DNA of 64,000 nucleotides from Sphaerolaimus hirsutus (lineage: Eukaryota; Nematoda; Chromadorea; Monhysterida; Sphaerolaimidae): positions 15,951,855 to 16,015,854 of the forward strand of contig OZ038455.1 in NCBI GenBank assembly GCA_964036195.1, written 5' to 3'. Positions 1-13,189 of the stretch are shown here, one piece after another. The translations under genes and the position numbers were made by a program. Numbering within the stretch: the stretch's first letter is position 1; each line of letters starts with the position of its first letter. The notes below the pieces were generated by a model. The model saw only the letters and a program-made list of their open reading frames with translations, was not told the origin of the DNA and did no database searches.

Positions 1-205
1 ACCTATTCAGAAAATGGGTAACTTTTAGAAAATATAATACACAATTATCTCAGAAAGTCTCCTAAAAATACCATAAACCCTCGATTAGTTCCTTTCCCTT
101 GAATAGTTTCCCCTTTTAGAAATAGCGCAGAAATAAAATAAAATCAATAAATCAATCACTATCACAAACAAAAATCCAATTTGTACACAGTTCTACTGAG
201 AGAAA

Positions 206-3200
206 TCAACAAAGCACTCCCGGACTCAAAACATCTGCATTGAGCACTCCAGGACTCAAAACAGTAGGGCCCAGAACGCACGGGGACAAAACGCTACCAC
301 TCAGGAATGTTGGACTCAAAACTGTGGGGCTCAACACATTGGGTGACAAAATGGAGGGGCCCAAACCATATGGGTTCAAAACAGTGGGGGACAGAACATA
401 TGGGGACAATATGTTTGGATTCATTAGAGAAGGAGACAGGGTGTATGGTGATAGGACATAAGGGGATAGGATTGAAGGGTTACCTGAAAAGTGGGGTGGT
501 TTACATTTTTTTCTGTTTGAATAGCATTGAACACTGTTCATTTAAAAAAAGTAATGTCCATGAAAAGTTGGAATTTGCGAAAAGTTAAAATGAGACCCAA
601 CTGTAATTTGAGATCTGCCCAGAAATTAGAAAACACGCTTGATTATCTTCCCTTTGGCAATGTATTTACATAACCAGGCAGAAATACTCAACCATTTATG
701 CACTCAAAGCACAACTACACAAAGGGCACTAAAATTCAATGAAAACCCTAATTCCACCAACAAACCAATGCTTGGGCTCAATGTAGTAGGTCCCAGAACT
801 GCTGGACTCAAAATGCTGGGACTAAACAGACTTGGACTTAGTGTAGTGTGACCAAAAACTGAAGGGGACAAAATCCCTGGAGAGAAAATTCCTGGCTCCA
901 AGACAGACTGGGCTAGTCGCCGGTCCCAGGTGCTGCAAATTTGAGTTAAGGTGGAGCATGTTTTGCTTGCTTTGCCTGTGCACACTGATCAAGGATATTT
1001 ATGGTCTGTCTACGGATTGCCCACTTTGCACTGAGATCTACCATATTCCACGTGATAAGTAATGCTTCAGATCCAGCGATAGCATTGACATGTATTTTAG
1101 CAATGTAAGTTGATGAGCAGAAACATCTTTTGCCTGTGAATTATGGTAGATTTCACTGTAAAGTGTGCAGTCAGTGGAATCTACCACCATATACTGATTG
1201 GACTTCACAATTTGCAGTGAACGTTACCGTATTTCGATGAATAACGTCACTTGAAAAATGGTGCATCAAATTTACCGGTGTTGAGAGAACCTAAATTATA
1301 AGAAAAATGAAGTTAAGAAAAATGACGTTTTTCATATATGCGATGTGCTAGATTTCACTGTAAAGTACAATACCTATTTAAATACCTCAATGCCTTCTGT
1401 AAATCTTTATGTTCATCAAAGTGTGTTCCACTGGTGTGATTTTGTGCGATTTGTCTTATCCGCTGTTCCAGCACAAACTGCTTTTCATCTTCTGACAGGT
1501 TACTAAATTCCTGCACATTGGCAAACTGCCCGTATTGACTGTAAGGGCCGCCAGCACCTGCGAAAGTGCGAAATGGTCCATTTCAATTTGTCCTTTTTTT
1601 ATTTCACCAGCAAATTTTTGAGGGGAATTTATTCAAGCAAGGGGGATTACCCCTGTGGGCGAATCATCGAGGAGTTTTATTATATCACCGGGTAGTTTCT
1701 AGAAAGTCTGTGACTAATTCGTCACATTAACATCCACAGATGTGAAGAATATAAACGTCACTCATATTCAACTTAGGTAGGTGTATTAGGTGAATGCATA
1801 TAATTCCTTACTGATGAAATCAGCCCAGTTGAGGAAAATTTTGTAAAGAAATACCCTTTTCTTGCTTTGTTACTTATCAACTAGTGGAGGCATTTTGAAG
1901 ATAGGGTATTTCAAGGAAATACCAGTTCATACCAGTGATTTAAATACGCCCCAATTAAATCGTCTAAATGGCAAAAAAAATTTACACACCATATAAAATA
2001 TCATACTGTCTTTTATCCAAAAATGCATAACCATTCTCATCAATAGACCTCCTTTGTCTGTGGTCAAAACTTTTTTCATAGTCATCCCAAACTTTGCTCA
2101 AATGTAAATGAGCTTTAGCTAATTCTTCCTGGCTGATTTGAGCGCCTTGTGAATCAGGAGCATTTTGGTTTGGATTTTCCAGCATCCTGAGTGTTTTGGA
2201 AAAATAAAGGAAAGTGAAGAAAACGTTAATGCCAATGCTATAAATCCGGGATGAGGCGACTTTTTGGAGTTTTTTTACCACACTTCACTGATTTTCTGCC
2301 TGGCCTTTATGTCTGATAAAGTAAAAGTAATGACATACCGTATTCCTTCTAATAGAAGGGCGTGTCTCCAAAAGGGTCTCTCCAATAGAAGGTACACTTT
2401 TTGACTTTTTTAGAGGAATGACATAAATAGAAGGTCGATGTCCAATAGCAGGGTAAAAAACTGCTGCAATTGAGCTAAATGCATCAAAAATGACAAATGT
2501 AAGCGGACGCCGTTTTTAGTGGTTTGGTCCATTGATTTGGTGCTATTTTAAGATCAAATGTTGAATGAACACTATGAATATTCATTTGATGAATCGTATG
2601 TGATGTAAAACTTTAAACAACACCTTTGCATAGCTTGAAAAAAAATGGCTGGAAATGTGGCGAAAAAAAGAAGGGCGACTTCCAATAGATAGGTGTCTCC
2701 AATAGGCAAGAAAAAGTTGATGAAACAACATAAGGGCGCCCTTCTATTAGAAGAAATACGGTAAGCTGTGAATAAATCCACCCTGCCAACCCGAAAATCT
2801 TCTGCACAGTTTCATCTGTATTGGTCGCCTCAACCACGAGTGCTAGCCAAGCATCCCTGGTATCTGGCTCTGTGCCAAGTGTGTCCAGCACCGAGTGTAA
2901 AGAACCGGGCTCCTCCTTGTATAACGACAGAAAACGGGGAGAAAGTATACTGCGACAGGGTGTGGGTGTCAGGGTGTAGGTAGGGTTAAAAAGATATGAC
3001 TTTTTCAATATCGATATTCGATATATTTAGAAATTTTCGATATCGATATTCGATATTTAAAAATAGGCGATATCCGATATTCGATACGATATATCGTCTG
3101 AACACTATGAGGGATGCAAGTGCTATTTCCAACACCGTATTTATTCTAATAGAACGGCATACCTCCAGTAGAACGGCAGGTAAAAACGTGGACGAAAAAA

Positions 3201-5694
3201 TAGAATGGCGCTGTTCTATCAGAAAAAATACGGTAATATAGTTTTGACTCGTGAGATTGGAAATGAGAACACATAATAATGGCCGAGCAACCAACCTGCG
3301 GACTTTGGGATCCTCTGGGCTCAAACTGAGTAATTTTGGTGAAAACAAGCTCAATGATGAATAATTTTGACTGTGGGCCACTTTTGAGAATGTGCCCAGC
3401 ATTGACAAAAGATATCGTTGGTTTTTGTCAAGATTTTGGTAGCCCATATTTTTTGAGTTACGGGCGGGAGCGCCGACCATTTCCTGCGGGTCGTCGTGGT
3501 GTATTTCTGTTTCCTTCATGATTCCCTGTAAAATGAGGTAAAATGTAAATAGGTATGACTGAAAAAGATGAAAATTATCAGCACTATTCTGACACAAGAG
3601 TTTGGAATTTCACGCACGCGCAACAGAAACCTTTAAAGTGCATATTTTTAAGTCGATGCAGATTCGATCATCATTCACACATTTTAAAAGATTTTTTAAG
3701 GACGTTTTTGGTTTAACACGCACAGATATTCAAGTTCTAAGTATCCCACCCACAAACCTGCAGTTTATACAACTGATTCAACTCAGCATAACTAGCATCA
3801 TACTTCTCTGCACCAGTAGGATTTTCACCTTTCAAAAATCTGACCACATCCGTCAAAACTCCGGCCACTGTGCCCCACAAACTACTTTCTCCACCACTAG
3901 TTTCATTTTCATCATTTTCCCCAACGCTAGTTGTTTGGTCGCTTGAGGAATGTGACTTAGCTTCGGAATCTTGCAGCGATTCAATTTCCACTGCTAATTG
4001 GGCCAATGCTCTCCTGGGGGCAGTCCCAGACCCTGTAAAAGATCCTGTAAAGTGTAAAAGACCCTGGAAAATGTTATGTGTCATGTGAATAAACCTGTAA
4101 AATGTCAGATGTCATGTAAAAGTACCTGTAACGTGACAAATGTTATTAAGGTTTTTTACATGACCATTGACACTTTACAGGGTCTTTTACATGACACCTG
4201 ACATTTTACAGGGCCTTTTTCGCGAAACATGATATTTTACAGGGTCTTTTACACTTTACAGGGTCCTTTACAGGTTCTGGGACTGGCACCTGGATCGCAT
4301 GTATAATTTTTGCTCATCAGTTTTTCTTTTTGCGCGCGATTGTGGCGAAAATCGGCCGACAATTTTGGACCGATTTTTCCTGGTTAATTTCAATGACAAA
4401 TATGGCTGGCCAGAATCGGCGCCGGACTGTCGCATAAATTGTGGCTCGGTGATATTTCGAAATTTTGCCGCGCTTTGATGATGGGGCATCAAACTGGCAG
4501 CTTCGGGAGACTCTGGGATGGATTGGCGTGAAATTGAGAATAACGCGGCAAGAATGCTGAATAATGAATGATACATAAATGACACAACAACTTCAAAGAG
4601 ATAAAAATTCCAACCAAAATAGGCTTTTTGTCCATCAATCTTCTTATTTAAAAGCCTGAATTCCGGTTTCAACTCATCAGCCCTGTGGTCCAATGCGGCT
4701 GCAACACACTTTGCCCTGAGTGCAACTTCGGTGCCAGCTTTGTGCAAACAGGTGGACATTTGTTTTCTGGATATTGGGTATTTTTTGTTGTGGCACTTTT
4801 ACCGTATTTCCTCGAAATATTGCCATTTTGAATTACCCCCCTCTTCTCGAAATACTTATTGTTGAAATTGTATTCGGCACATAAATGATTTGGAATGTAT
4901 CCTACACATTTACAGAAATAAACAGTAGAGTATAATACACACCATAGTTGTTTTTACGTATTTACGTTTACTCGATAAATGCGGATACTCGCGTACTGCG
5001 TAAATACATTTACGTTTCCTACCGAAAACAATACCGGTACGCACTTACTCGCGTACTTTTTGAAAGTACGCGAGTACCGAAAACGTATTTAAGCGGTACA
5101 TAGAAAGTGATTTTTTGACAGACAGAACGTGACAAAAATAGGACATTTTCCTAAGAATAGTTAACGGGAGAACAAAACACAGATTTAAAGTATTTTAGAG
5201 TAAAAATTGACAAAATTTCTGATTTTTACGTTTTCTGTGAGAAAAAAATACGAGAAAAATACTGTTTTACGTTTTATGTGAAAAAATACTCAGTTTTACG
5301 TTTTCTCTGAACAAAAAGAATTTTACTCACGTTTTACGCAGCGTAAAAATATTTTTAAAATACTTTATGTTTTCTGTACTCAGGGTTGAGTAAAAATAAA
5401 ATACTTGACGTTTACGTTTACTTTGAAAAAAGTTCATAACTTTTAACAACTCTGGTACACACAAGTAATTGAATATACCAAACCTGGATATTGCAGACAC
5501 CTGTTTAGCCACTTTCACTGCCAGCGCGCTGATAATCCCGTGGACGCCTTGCTGATACATCTTCTCGTGCAAGTGGTACATCAGTTGCAGGTTACTTTTG
5601 TCCACCGCGCCAGCAGACGCAGCCACGTTGTCGGCGCGATGCATTCCATTGATCGCAGAGTTGTCATTTTGGAATTGGAACAATGGTATCTGGT
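206..5694 (-). CDS. MLT-10-like moulting-cycle protein (5' partial)
   Basis: Ten exons on the minus strand: 5694-5499, 4766-4615, 4512-4290, 4013-3758, 3525-3296, 2949-2782, 2186-1990, 1557-1386, 932-766 and 483-206 (TGA at 206-208). All junctions keep frame and give 678 codons plus stop. Family marks are the phrases [10 protein letters not shown] and [14 protein letters not shown], the block [16 protein letters not shown], and a C-terminal array of about 30 units of Leu-Ser-Pro-x-x-Leu, all typical of nematode MLT-10 proteins. That family is linked to cuticle moulting; its biochemical role is unknown to me. The start codon and any signal peptide lie upstream of 5694 and were not found. Introns carry MITEs, and the intron 4014-4289 is almost entirely one MITE. 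The first junction uses a weak donor and is the least certain. Family call confident, exact exon ends moderately so. Confidence 0.85.
2337..2761. mobile_element. TA-flanked MITE, CCGTAT family
   Basis: The ends CCGTATTCCTTCTAATAGAA and its complement (TTCTATTAGAAGAAATACGG) are inverted, with TA on both sides (2335-2336, 2762-2763). The interior repeats the motif AATAGAAGG. It lies in an intron of the MLT-10-like gene. A short relative occupies 3135-3233. TA duplication suggests Tc1/mariner-like or a similar superfamily; no transposase is present. Confidence 0.7.
2994..3111. repeat. CGATAT-repeat element, decayed copy
   Basis: A short array of TCGATATCGATATTCGATA units, flanked by degenerate ends resembling the TAGGGTTCAAACGATAT inverted repeat seen intact at 31118-31964. 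It lies in an intron of the MLT-10-like gene. Confidence 0.6.
4018..4288. mobile_element. MITE forming the whole of an intron (CAGTCCCAGA family)
   Basis: Inverted ends GGGCAGTCCCAGACCCTG (left) and TGCCAGTCCCAGAACCTG (right, read inward) match at 15 of 18 positions. The interior is built from variants of TTTTACAGGGTC on both strands. A direct repeat CCTGG flanks it (4013-4017 and 4289-4293). The intron of the MLT-10-like gene is 4014-4289, so the element fills it except for a few bases. A related, decayed copy lies at about 12948-13189. Confidence 0.8.
4943..5454. mobile_element. hAT-type MITE, CATAGTTGT family, with TACGTAAA-rich interior
   Basis: Ends CATAGTTGT and ACAACTCTG are inverted. 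Flanks atacacac and gtacacac are an 8-bp target duplication with one mismatch. The interior is dense in variants of TTTACGTTTACTC and ACGTAAA. Copies at 16545-17016 and 48790-49276 share ends and interior. Confidence 0.75.
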
Positions 5695-6398
5695 CTGAAA
5701 TTTTTACGAGGCGTTTTTAACTTGGTGCCTCTTGGGTGGACCAGCCTACCAGGGGCCAGTTCCGCAAGTGGAGAAGTAAAATGGCAAATGCGAAATGAAA
5801 TGGCAGAAGCGAAGAGAAATTACTTTTTATTTTTATTTTTTTTCACTTCGCTTTGCCACTTGCCATTTCACTTCACTTTTGCCATTTCACTTCGCATTTG
5901 CCATTTACTTCTTACTTCTCAATTTGCAGAACTGGCATCAGTTTATTCTTCCGGTTGTGTAGATTATTTAACCAGTACATGGATACCTAATGGTGCAACA
6001 TACCTATGGTGAATTAATTCAAACACCGCCTAGCGCGTGGTACTGGTTTCTGCACAAATCGTCACTTGCCAAATGACCACTTTCTAGATCCCAATTGTGC
6101 TGCGCCTCAATCATGCTGTTATGCACGCACGTAGACTGAGGGGTCTACATTGCCAAACTTGTCACAGTTGTAAAAAGTAGGTGATACACATGCAATTATC
6201 ATCAATTATGTTATTTGTATAAATTAAACTTTGATGAAGGTGTGCATGGTGCAGCTTACAAAGCATGCTGCATACACATCTAGCTTTATTGGCCAGATGG
6301 AAAACAATATTAAGCAATGTGTGGTTTTGTGAAAATTTTTGTCAATGTCAATATGAATTTTGACGATTAGGATCCATGTTCATTCAGTCAAGTAACTA

Positions 6399-6702
6399 CC
6401 GTAAATCCTCGAATAAGTCCCCGGGGGAGTTATTTTTTAATCGAAGGGGGAGTTATTCGAGGGGGGGGGGGTTGTTTTTCCGTCAGAATATAAAGTGCAG
6501 AAGTACGTAAACATCAGCGCTTTAGGTAAAAGATTCTTTTGTGTTTACGTTGCATGCGCTGAACATTCTATGAACCAGACCATGGCTTTTTTGGTGTTTT
6601 CATCGATCATAGGGGGGAGTTATTCGAGGGGGGAGTTATTTTTTCCTCACGCTCGAAAGAGGGGGGAGTTACTCGAGGGGGGACTTTTTCGAGGATTTAC
6701 GG
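6399..6702. mobile_element. TA-flanked MITE, CCGTAAATCCTCG family
   Basis: The inverted ends CCGTAAATCCTCGAATAA and GAGGATTTACGG are flanked by TA on each side. The interior repeats GGGGGAGTTATTCGAGG. Related elements: 15696-15955 and 36743-37779. Confidence 0.75.
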
Positions 6703-9700
6703 TATTCATGAAATGACCATTTGGTTTGTGACGATTTAGGATCACACCTGCGTATAACCCTTCAAATTATGAAGAATAAGTGCAGCCACTGAGCGCTTTT
6801 GATTCAAATAAACTCGGCAGACATGAAACGAATCAGGTATTCGGCCCTTGGTTACCAATGACGTATCTTTTTTAATTCGAACTTGAATGGACGGATTCCA
6901 TTCGGTTCACGATACTTTTGATTCAATCCAACTTTTTATGCGAGAACGAGATGAGTTTGATAGACAAATCGTTATAGAAAGTCAGATTGTAAGGTCTTAG
7001 GTCGAATCTTATCGTCGCAGTCTCGACGAATTCCTTCAAAAAAGAACGTATGAACTTCCCAGCGCATCCAAGTTACCTTGGCGTTGAATACGAATGAGGT
7101 AAAAGACGCTAGATTTCCGCTCTCGTCAACGAAAATGACCGCGGTATCCAATTAAATCAACATGTGTGTCAACTCGTGTGTGCGCCGCCATTAGCGACCA
7201 ATTGCGTTCGCTTAATCGCATTCCGCAGCCATTTTTGGTGACGCAGACGGAAATTCTGCATCTTTCATACTGGGTAACATTCTCTCAAACGGTAACTTGG
7301 ACGAGTGCCAACTACGAATATACGCAGTTGTACGAAAATCCCGTAGAGCATTGACTTCCATAATGTCCGTCGAGTTTACCTATATTTTTACCTATTTTTT
7401 TATACCTACTCATAGAATATTCTGATTTTTTTACTAACCATTGTACGCATACGAATGGCCCACCGCAAATGTGACAAACAGAAAATGGCCCACGGCTAAG
7501 TGGGCCATTTTTACTTTGTACAAAGGGCCGGATATTTGATTAGCCAATGTCAAGTAATTCGAATTGATAATTTAGATTAGATTCCATTTTAAATACCATA
7601 TGATCTCTTTCAGTTTATTATCTGTTGGTGTCTATTTTTTTTTTAAACGGATGCATTTAAAAAACTCTATTGATTGTGTGAAATTAATGAAAACGAGTTT
7701 TACCAAAACCTGCGTGTGATGGGGTCCGTGTGAAGTCCACTATTGTCATTTTTTATTTACAAGGTTACCTTTTACAAAAATTTCCATCCCAAAACGGGGT
7801 CAATGGGTAAGCATAAAAAGTGAAATGGATTATTTACGTGCACGGTAATATCATAATTGATGGTTGAATGAACAGTCGGATTCGAATTATTTAGTGATGG
7901 ATGGTATGGCATAATGGCGCCATGAGTTTGGCGCGCGGCGCGATTATCATCGTTGGCGCTCTGTAAATCTTGACTCAAACATCGGCACCTTGTAATAATG
8001 GATGGGAAATTACCGGCACACCGTCCCGCGTAAACAGTAACGCCGTGTCACAAAATTAGAACCTAAGGCGCACATAAGGTGCCATTTTCCAAGTCAATAT
8101 TTATAATCGCAGCGCCACGGAACTTATGGCGCGTATTGCATCGGCGTTCGATTAGCCGTTGGAAATCATGAAAAAGTGGCAGAATTCGGATGGTCGGCCA
8201 GCCGGTCGTAACTGGATAATGACTGCCACATGGGCGAGCGGGCAAACACGGTGGTTCATTTTGACATTTTATTCAGGTACGCACACAATTGAGAGCCCAT
8301 CCCGACACAAATGACGTAGGGAGTGCATTGTACATCATATGAATACGGTAAAGCGCAGATTTCTGTAAAAGTGCCCGTCGTGTAATGAATAGTGCCCTGA
8401 ATAACTCCCTAGTGTAAGCGGAAGAGGCCAAGACACTTTACATGCTGGCCACTTTATATACTGCCAAAAACGACACTTTAGATACCAAAGTGCGACACTT
8501 CTGATACCAAAGTGCGACAGTTCTGATGCGATCATTTTTTTCCCTCATGCTGCTTAAACGCGACACTTTAGATACCAAAGTGCGACACTTCTGATACCAA
8601 AGTGCGACACTGTAGGCGGAAATATGGCTAGCCAATCATGCGTAAAAACGTAACGACAACTTTGCGCAGACACTCCGACGACTCGAGGACGACCATGTGT
8701 GACCGAATGACGGCCCGCGGTGCACAGGGAAGTCACAGTGAACGTGCGGTTCGCTGTGCACTGCAAATCCGCCAACGAAGCCGCAGCCCCAGGACGGTAC
8801 GCCCGAATGGACACTACTGCGGCCATGAATTGATTAATTATTTTCTTTTCCGTTAATTACGTAGTTACTTCCCGTGTGATGCTAAATTTTTCATTTCATA
8901 TTTTATTAATTAAGCTAATTAAGTTACTTGCATTTTAAGTTAATTAAGTGATTATTTTTAATTTTTAAATGCATTTTCCAATATGTACTTTCGAATGTTA
9001 TAATTGTTTGGCTTTTATCAAATTTACCTTTTCGACCAAAAGGGTGCAGTGTCTGGGAATGGGTTAGAAAGGCTTTAATGTTTCTAGTTAAGCTAAAGGG
9101 TGTTGACTCTGTTAAAAGCTTAGACGCCCCGATAGATAACATTCAGAAAATTCCCCGACCAAGTGCTTTTTACTTAGGACTAGGTAATGGGTGGAAAAGT
9201 GGCAAACGGCAATTATTGTTGACATGCGACTGCAAGACACATGCAGAGCACAGTTTACAGTGAAGAGCACAGCAGTGCCAATTAATTATTCCCATCACCC
9301 AGGGTGATTGGCGAACTCACAAGTGCTAGTGTTTTTGCAGCGTGTGTTCAGGCCCAAAGTTCCAACCCTTACCCGGCAATGCAATAACCTTGAACGACCC
9401 CCGCAAATGAGCGTTCTTTCTGTGGCCTTGGTCGGGCGCGCTATAAAATATTTCTCACCTAAAGGGGCGCAGGTTGATAACACGTGTCACACCACCTGCT
9501 CTAAATTGTACCGTAACCTCTGAATAAAACCCAGTTTATGACACTCACCTTTGAGATAATTTGCATTTTAATTACGTCATTGATAATCGCAGTTACTTCA
9601 AGTCTGGTTTAATTTACGTTTGTACCCTTTTTATCTATTTAATTATTTTTTCCCGCATTTAATTAAATTGCTTGTGCCTTGTACGTTACGTTAACAGTTT

Positions 9701-10773
9701 TCCAGTGATCATTGAATTTGCCTTATATTTCGCTCATTATGGTTAATTGTTGTGTCTCAGATTTAGTATTCATTTCTATTATGGTAGATTTTTGGTAATT
9801 ATAAAACGCGCTGATTTTACATTTTTTCACCCACTAGAGGCTATACGACTCACTTGAGCTATTGTGAAATTGACTCTGATTATATTGCTAAATAAAGTTC
9901 CTGTGAATCCAACTTGGTCCCCCTGAAGCATACTAATTGCTTGAATTTTAATTTGAATTTTATAAACTACGGCTTTATTTTTGTTTGCTGCTTATTAACA
10001 AGTAATCGAAGTAATCCGCCGGCTGCAATTACGAAAGGGAATTGGTAAGTTGCCGTGTCCGTCCTCGGGAACTGTCAGGACCCCAAGGGGTACTGGCGCC
10101 GTTCCTGATTTGCGTGTAAAATCCCCGTACCATAAAAACAACCATTTATTTAATTACGCACGCAATTAAAAGCGCAAAGGGACCGGGAATTACAATTCTC
10201 CGCCGCGGCAAAATTCGACGAGTGACGTATTTTTGTGGTAAAAAACGGAAACTAGTAAAATTAGTAAAAACGTAAAATATCTGACAACACTTCTAATACC
10301 AAACTGTGACACTTCTGATACCATTGTTTTTTTTCACTCATGCTGCTTAAACGCAACAGTTTTCATACCACAGGTAAATATACTCATTTATGCCATTGTG
10401 TGACGGTTTCATGCTACCGTTTTTTTGCTTCATACTACAAAATGCTACACTTTTCACCCTGTCAGTTCTGATGAATGGGTTGTAATTGATGTAAATGTAC
10501 ATTTTGTATACTTATTATTTCACATGAATTTATACTTTACAAATCGATTTTTGATTTGCATCAACAATTGCAAGCTTTAACAATGGCAATGGCAAGCGAA
10601 TCAAATGTAAGTAAAAATATGAGTGAACAATAACTGGATTTTCCTCAAATATATTCAATCAAAAATATATATTTACTAAAAACACAGTTTCACGATTTTT
10701 TGCAGAGAGTCCTGATATGTAGGTGATCATGAATTGACCGAAAAGGGGCCTCATGATCAGCCATTGTTTCTAG

Positions 10774-11251
10774 CTAGGGTGTCAACAAAAACTTTTTGGC
10801 AGAAAACGGAAATGGAAACGGAAAATTTTTTGCACTTGCTGGAAAACGGAAAATGGAAAAATGAAAGGCCGGAAAACGGAAATGGAAACGGAAAAATTTA
10901 CCGAATATATGCCGGAAATGGAAAAAATTTGCTGAAATTTTGCTGGAAATGGAAAAAAATTTGCAGAAATTTATCCAGAAATAAAAACATTTGCAGAAAT
11001 TTTGCTAAAAATGGGAAAAAAATCACATAATTGAGAGCCTGCATGCATGTTTACTAGTTTGGCAGAAACAGAAAACAAAAGATTGAGCTGGAAAGTGAAA
11101 AACATTGGAAAAACAGACAATTGAACCGGAAAACTGAAAAAAGGCGGAAAAACCGAAAATTTGGCTGGAAAACAGAAAATGAGCCTGAAAATGGAAACAG
11201 AAATGGAAAAAAATTGCCTTCGGAAACAGAAAACGAAAAGTTGACACCATA
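10774..11251. mobile_element. hAT-type MITE with GGAAAACGGAAA tandem interior
   Basis: Starts TAGGGTGTCAAC and ends GTTGACACCATA. Flanks tttctagc and cttctagc form an 8-bp target duplication with one mismatch. The interior is a degenerate array of GGAAAACGGAAA units, reversed in sense nowhere, so it is a satellite rather than a palindrome. The intact sister copy is 26335-26895. Confidence 0.85.
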
Positions 11252-12078
11252 CTTCTAGCAAACTGAACTAAATTCCAACTGAAAAATGAGTTTGCATGAG
11301 GCCCAACTTATTCCCTCATTTCTGTTTAACATCTGGTTTGCATCATTTGATAAAACCGCATTTGTTTGTTTTTGTGCATTTCCCATTGCTTTTACATTTT
11401 TCATGGTTTATTTTGAAGAGCAGGTGCGGCACTTTTAACATTTAATAGCAGGTGCGGCACTTCCCAGACATTTTAAGATTCTCTATTGTTGCCGCACATT
11501 TATCCACATAATCCCCTAATAGGTTGGCTGCATACCAGTCAATCAGACACTAATAGTGGCACTAATGTGGTATGCAAAGTGGCCAAAATATGGGTATGTT
11601 GCAAAGAAGAAGTGGTATCAAAACTGTCGCACCAATGGACCCAATACAGCATGTAATCTGACGCGTTTAATTAGCATGAGAGAAATTTACCTGGGCATCA
11701 AAACTGTCGCCCCTGTGGTATCAAAAGTGTCGCGTTTTCATGGTATGCAAACTGGCCAGTATCAGAAGTGTCGCGGACTCTAAGCGGAATGGGTGAAAAA
11801 GACAGGTGAATTCATTCTTACATACAGGCCCACATAACAGTATCTCTCTGCATACATCTGACGTCCACACTACAGTATATTTACTACAGTACACTACTGT
11901 AAATATTCCCAAACATAACACGCAGCATGGTGCAATATGCTTAATGTCCGTAGTACTCATGAATGAATTGCTCATGTAAAAAGCGTCATGAATTGGATAA
12001 CCGTCCTGTATGGCATGGATTTCTGTCGGCTCGGTTACACGGGTATAGTGCACCGACCGAACACTTCACAGTGCATTC

Positions 12079-12305
12079 GGGCGTGCACTGATACGCACAC
12101 GTGCCCGATACGCACATATGCCCGTTTTTTTCACTTGACACTTTTTCAAGTGATTTTCAGATATGAGTGAAGTGAAAAAAGTTCACTAATGTCATTGCGC
12201 AACTTTTTTTCACTTTACTCATATCTGAAAATCACTTGAAAAAGTGTCAAGTGAAAAAACGGGCATATGTGCCTATCGGGCACGTGTGCGTATCAGGCCT
12301 GCCCC
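12079..12305. mobile_element. Long foldback element
   Basis: Two arms of about 105 bp are near-perfect inverted copies around a short spacer at about 12186-12203. Identical 8-bp flanks gtgcattc (12071-12078, 12306-12313) mark a target duplication. No open frame inside. The arms include a TTCACTTGACACTTTTTCAA stretch and its complement. Confidence 0.85.
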
Positions 12306-12947
12306 GTGCATTCTACCACATTGCTGAATTGCACCGGTAATGCAACTTGCATATATCACGATTATCTTGCTAAATTGCTGGAATATCAACGTTGATCATG
12401 TGTATATTAGGCACAGTGATAAAGATTTCAATAGCATTACAAAACTACCTAGGTAAATATGTATCTTTTGTGAAATGTCACAAAACATTCGAACTACCTG
12501 TAGGGGTAGAAAAGCTTCATTCGACAATAGAACTTGCATAGTGTCGTTTTTATTGAATTCTACCACAATAGGCTCAAAATTGGTTGCACTTTGTGCCGTT
12601 CGATCGACGCACAAATTGGTCGATAGACATGTTATTATATAACCAGGTGCACACGCACAGGTAATATAAATAGTTAAATACACGCGCAGGTCTCATTTCA
12701 ATAGAATGCATGCACCTTGAACATGAACCTATTGCGTTGCGTGTTATTTACATGAATTTAAAAATCAAAAAGTTTGAAACTTTGAATGTAGCATTCACCC
12801 GTGCATGAATAGCGATTCGCGATCTATGATTAATGGGCATAGGTGCATCATCTCGATATTAAACATCGGCTATCGATCAATATTTTAAAATTTTGCCCAA
12901 TCCTGGTTTGGTATTGCTGACCGGAGCATATACGCACTCAGGAGTCA

Positions 12948-13189
12948 GTCCCAGAAAATGTTATGTTAACGTAACATTTGGATACAAATACATAAGATTT
13001 GAATAGTATAGAATAAGATTTGGATAATATAGAATAAGATTTGGATAGTATAGAATAAGATTAGGATACACATGTCACTTTACAGCATCCTTTAGATGAC
13101 ATATTACAGGGTTTTTACATAACATTTTACAAGTCTTTTACAAGACATTTCACAGGGTCTTTTACATTTTACAGGGTCTGAGACTGCGC
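12948..13189. mobile_element. Decayed MITE, CAGTCCCAGA family
   Basis: Left end CAGTCCCAGA, right end GGTCTGAGACTG, with TTTTACAGGGTC motifs in the right half. A local tandem repeat of about 20 bp (AGAATAAGATTTGGATA) fills 12990-13065. It is related to the element that forms an intron at 4018-4288. Confidence 0.6.

Larger units (their letters stand above)
5695..11500. other. Repeat-rich intergenic stretch
   Basis: No gene is recognised here. Contents: a foldback repeat at about 5750-5945 (arms AGTTCCGCAAGTGG; a relative at about 46534-46720); a TA-flanked MITE at 6399-6702; a diffuse GTGTCGCACTTTGGTATC repeat at about 8440-8625, again near 10287-10370 and 11600-11780; a hAT-type MITE at 10774-11251; and AT-rich sequence at 8.8-10.7 kb without visible structure. 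Part of 7142-7370 resembles 29690-29790 (both contain a CGCCATTAGCGA core). Confidence 0.5.

Noticed and set aside
1140-1380. A possible extra exon of the MLT-10-like gene
   Set aside because: The neighbouring exons (1557-1386 and 932-766) already join in frame, and this stretch has stops and repeated TTTCACTGTAAAGT words.
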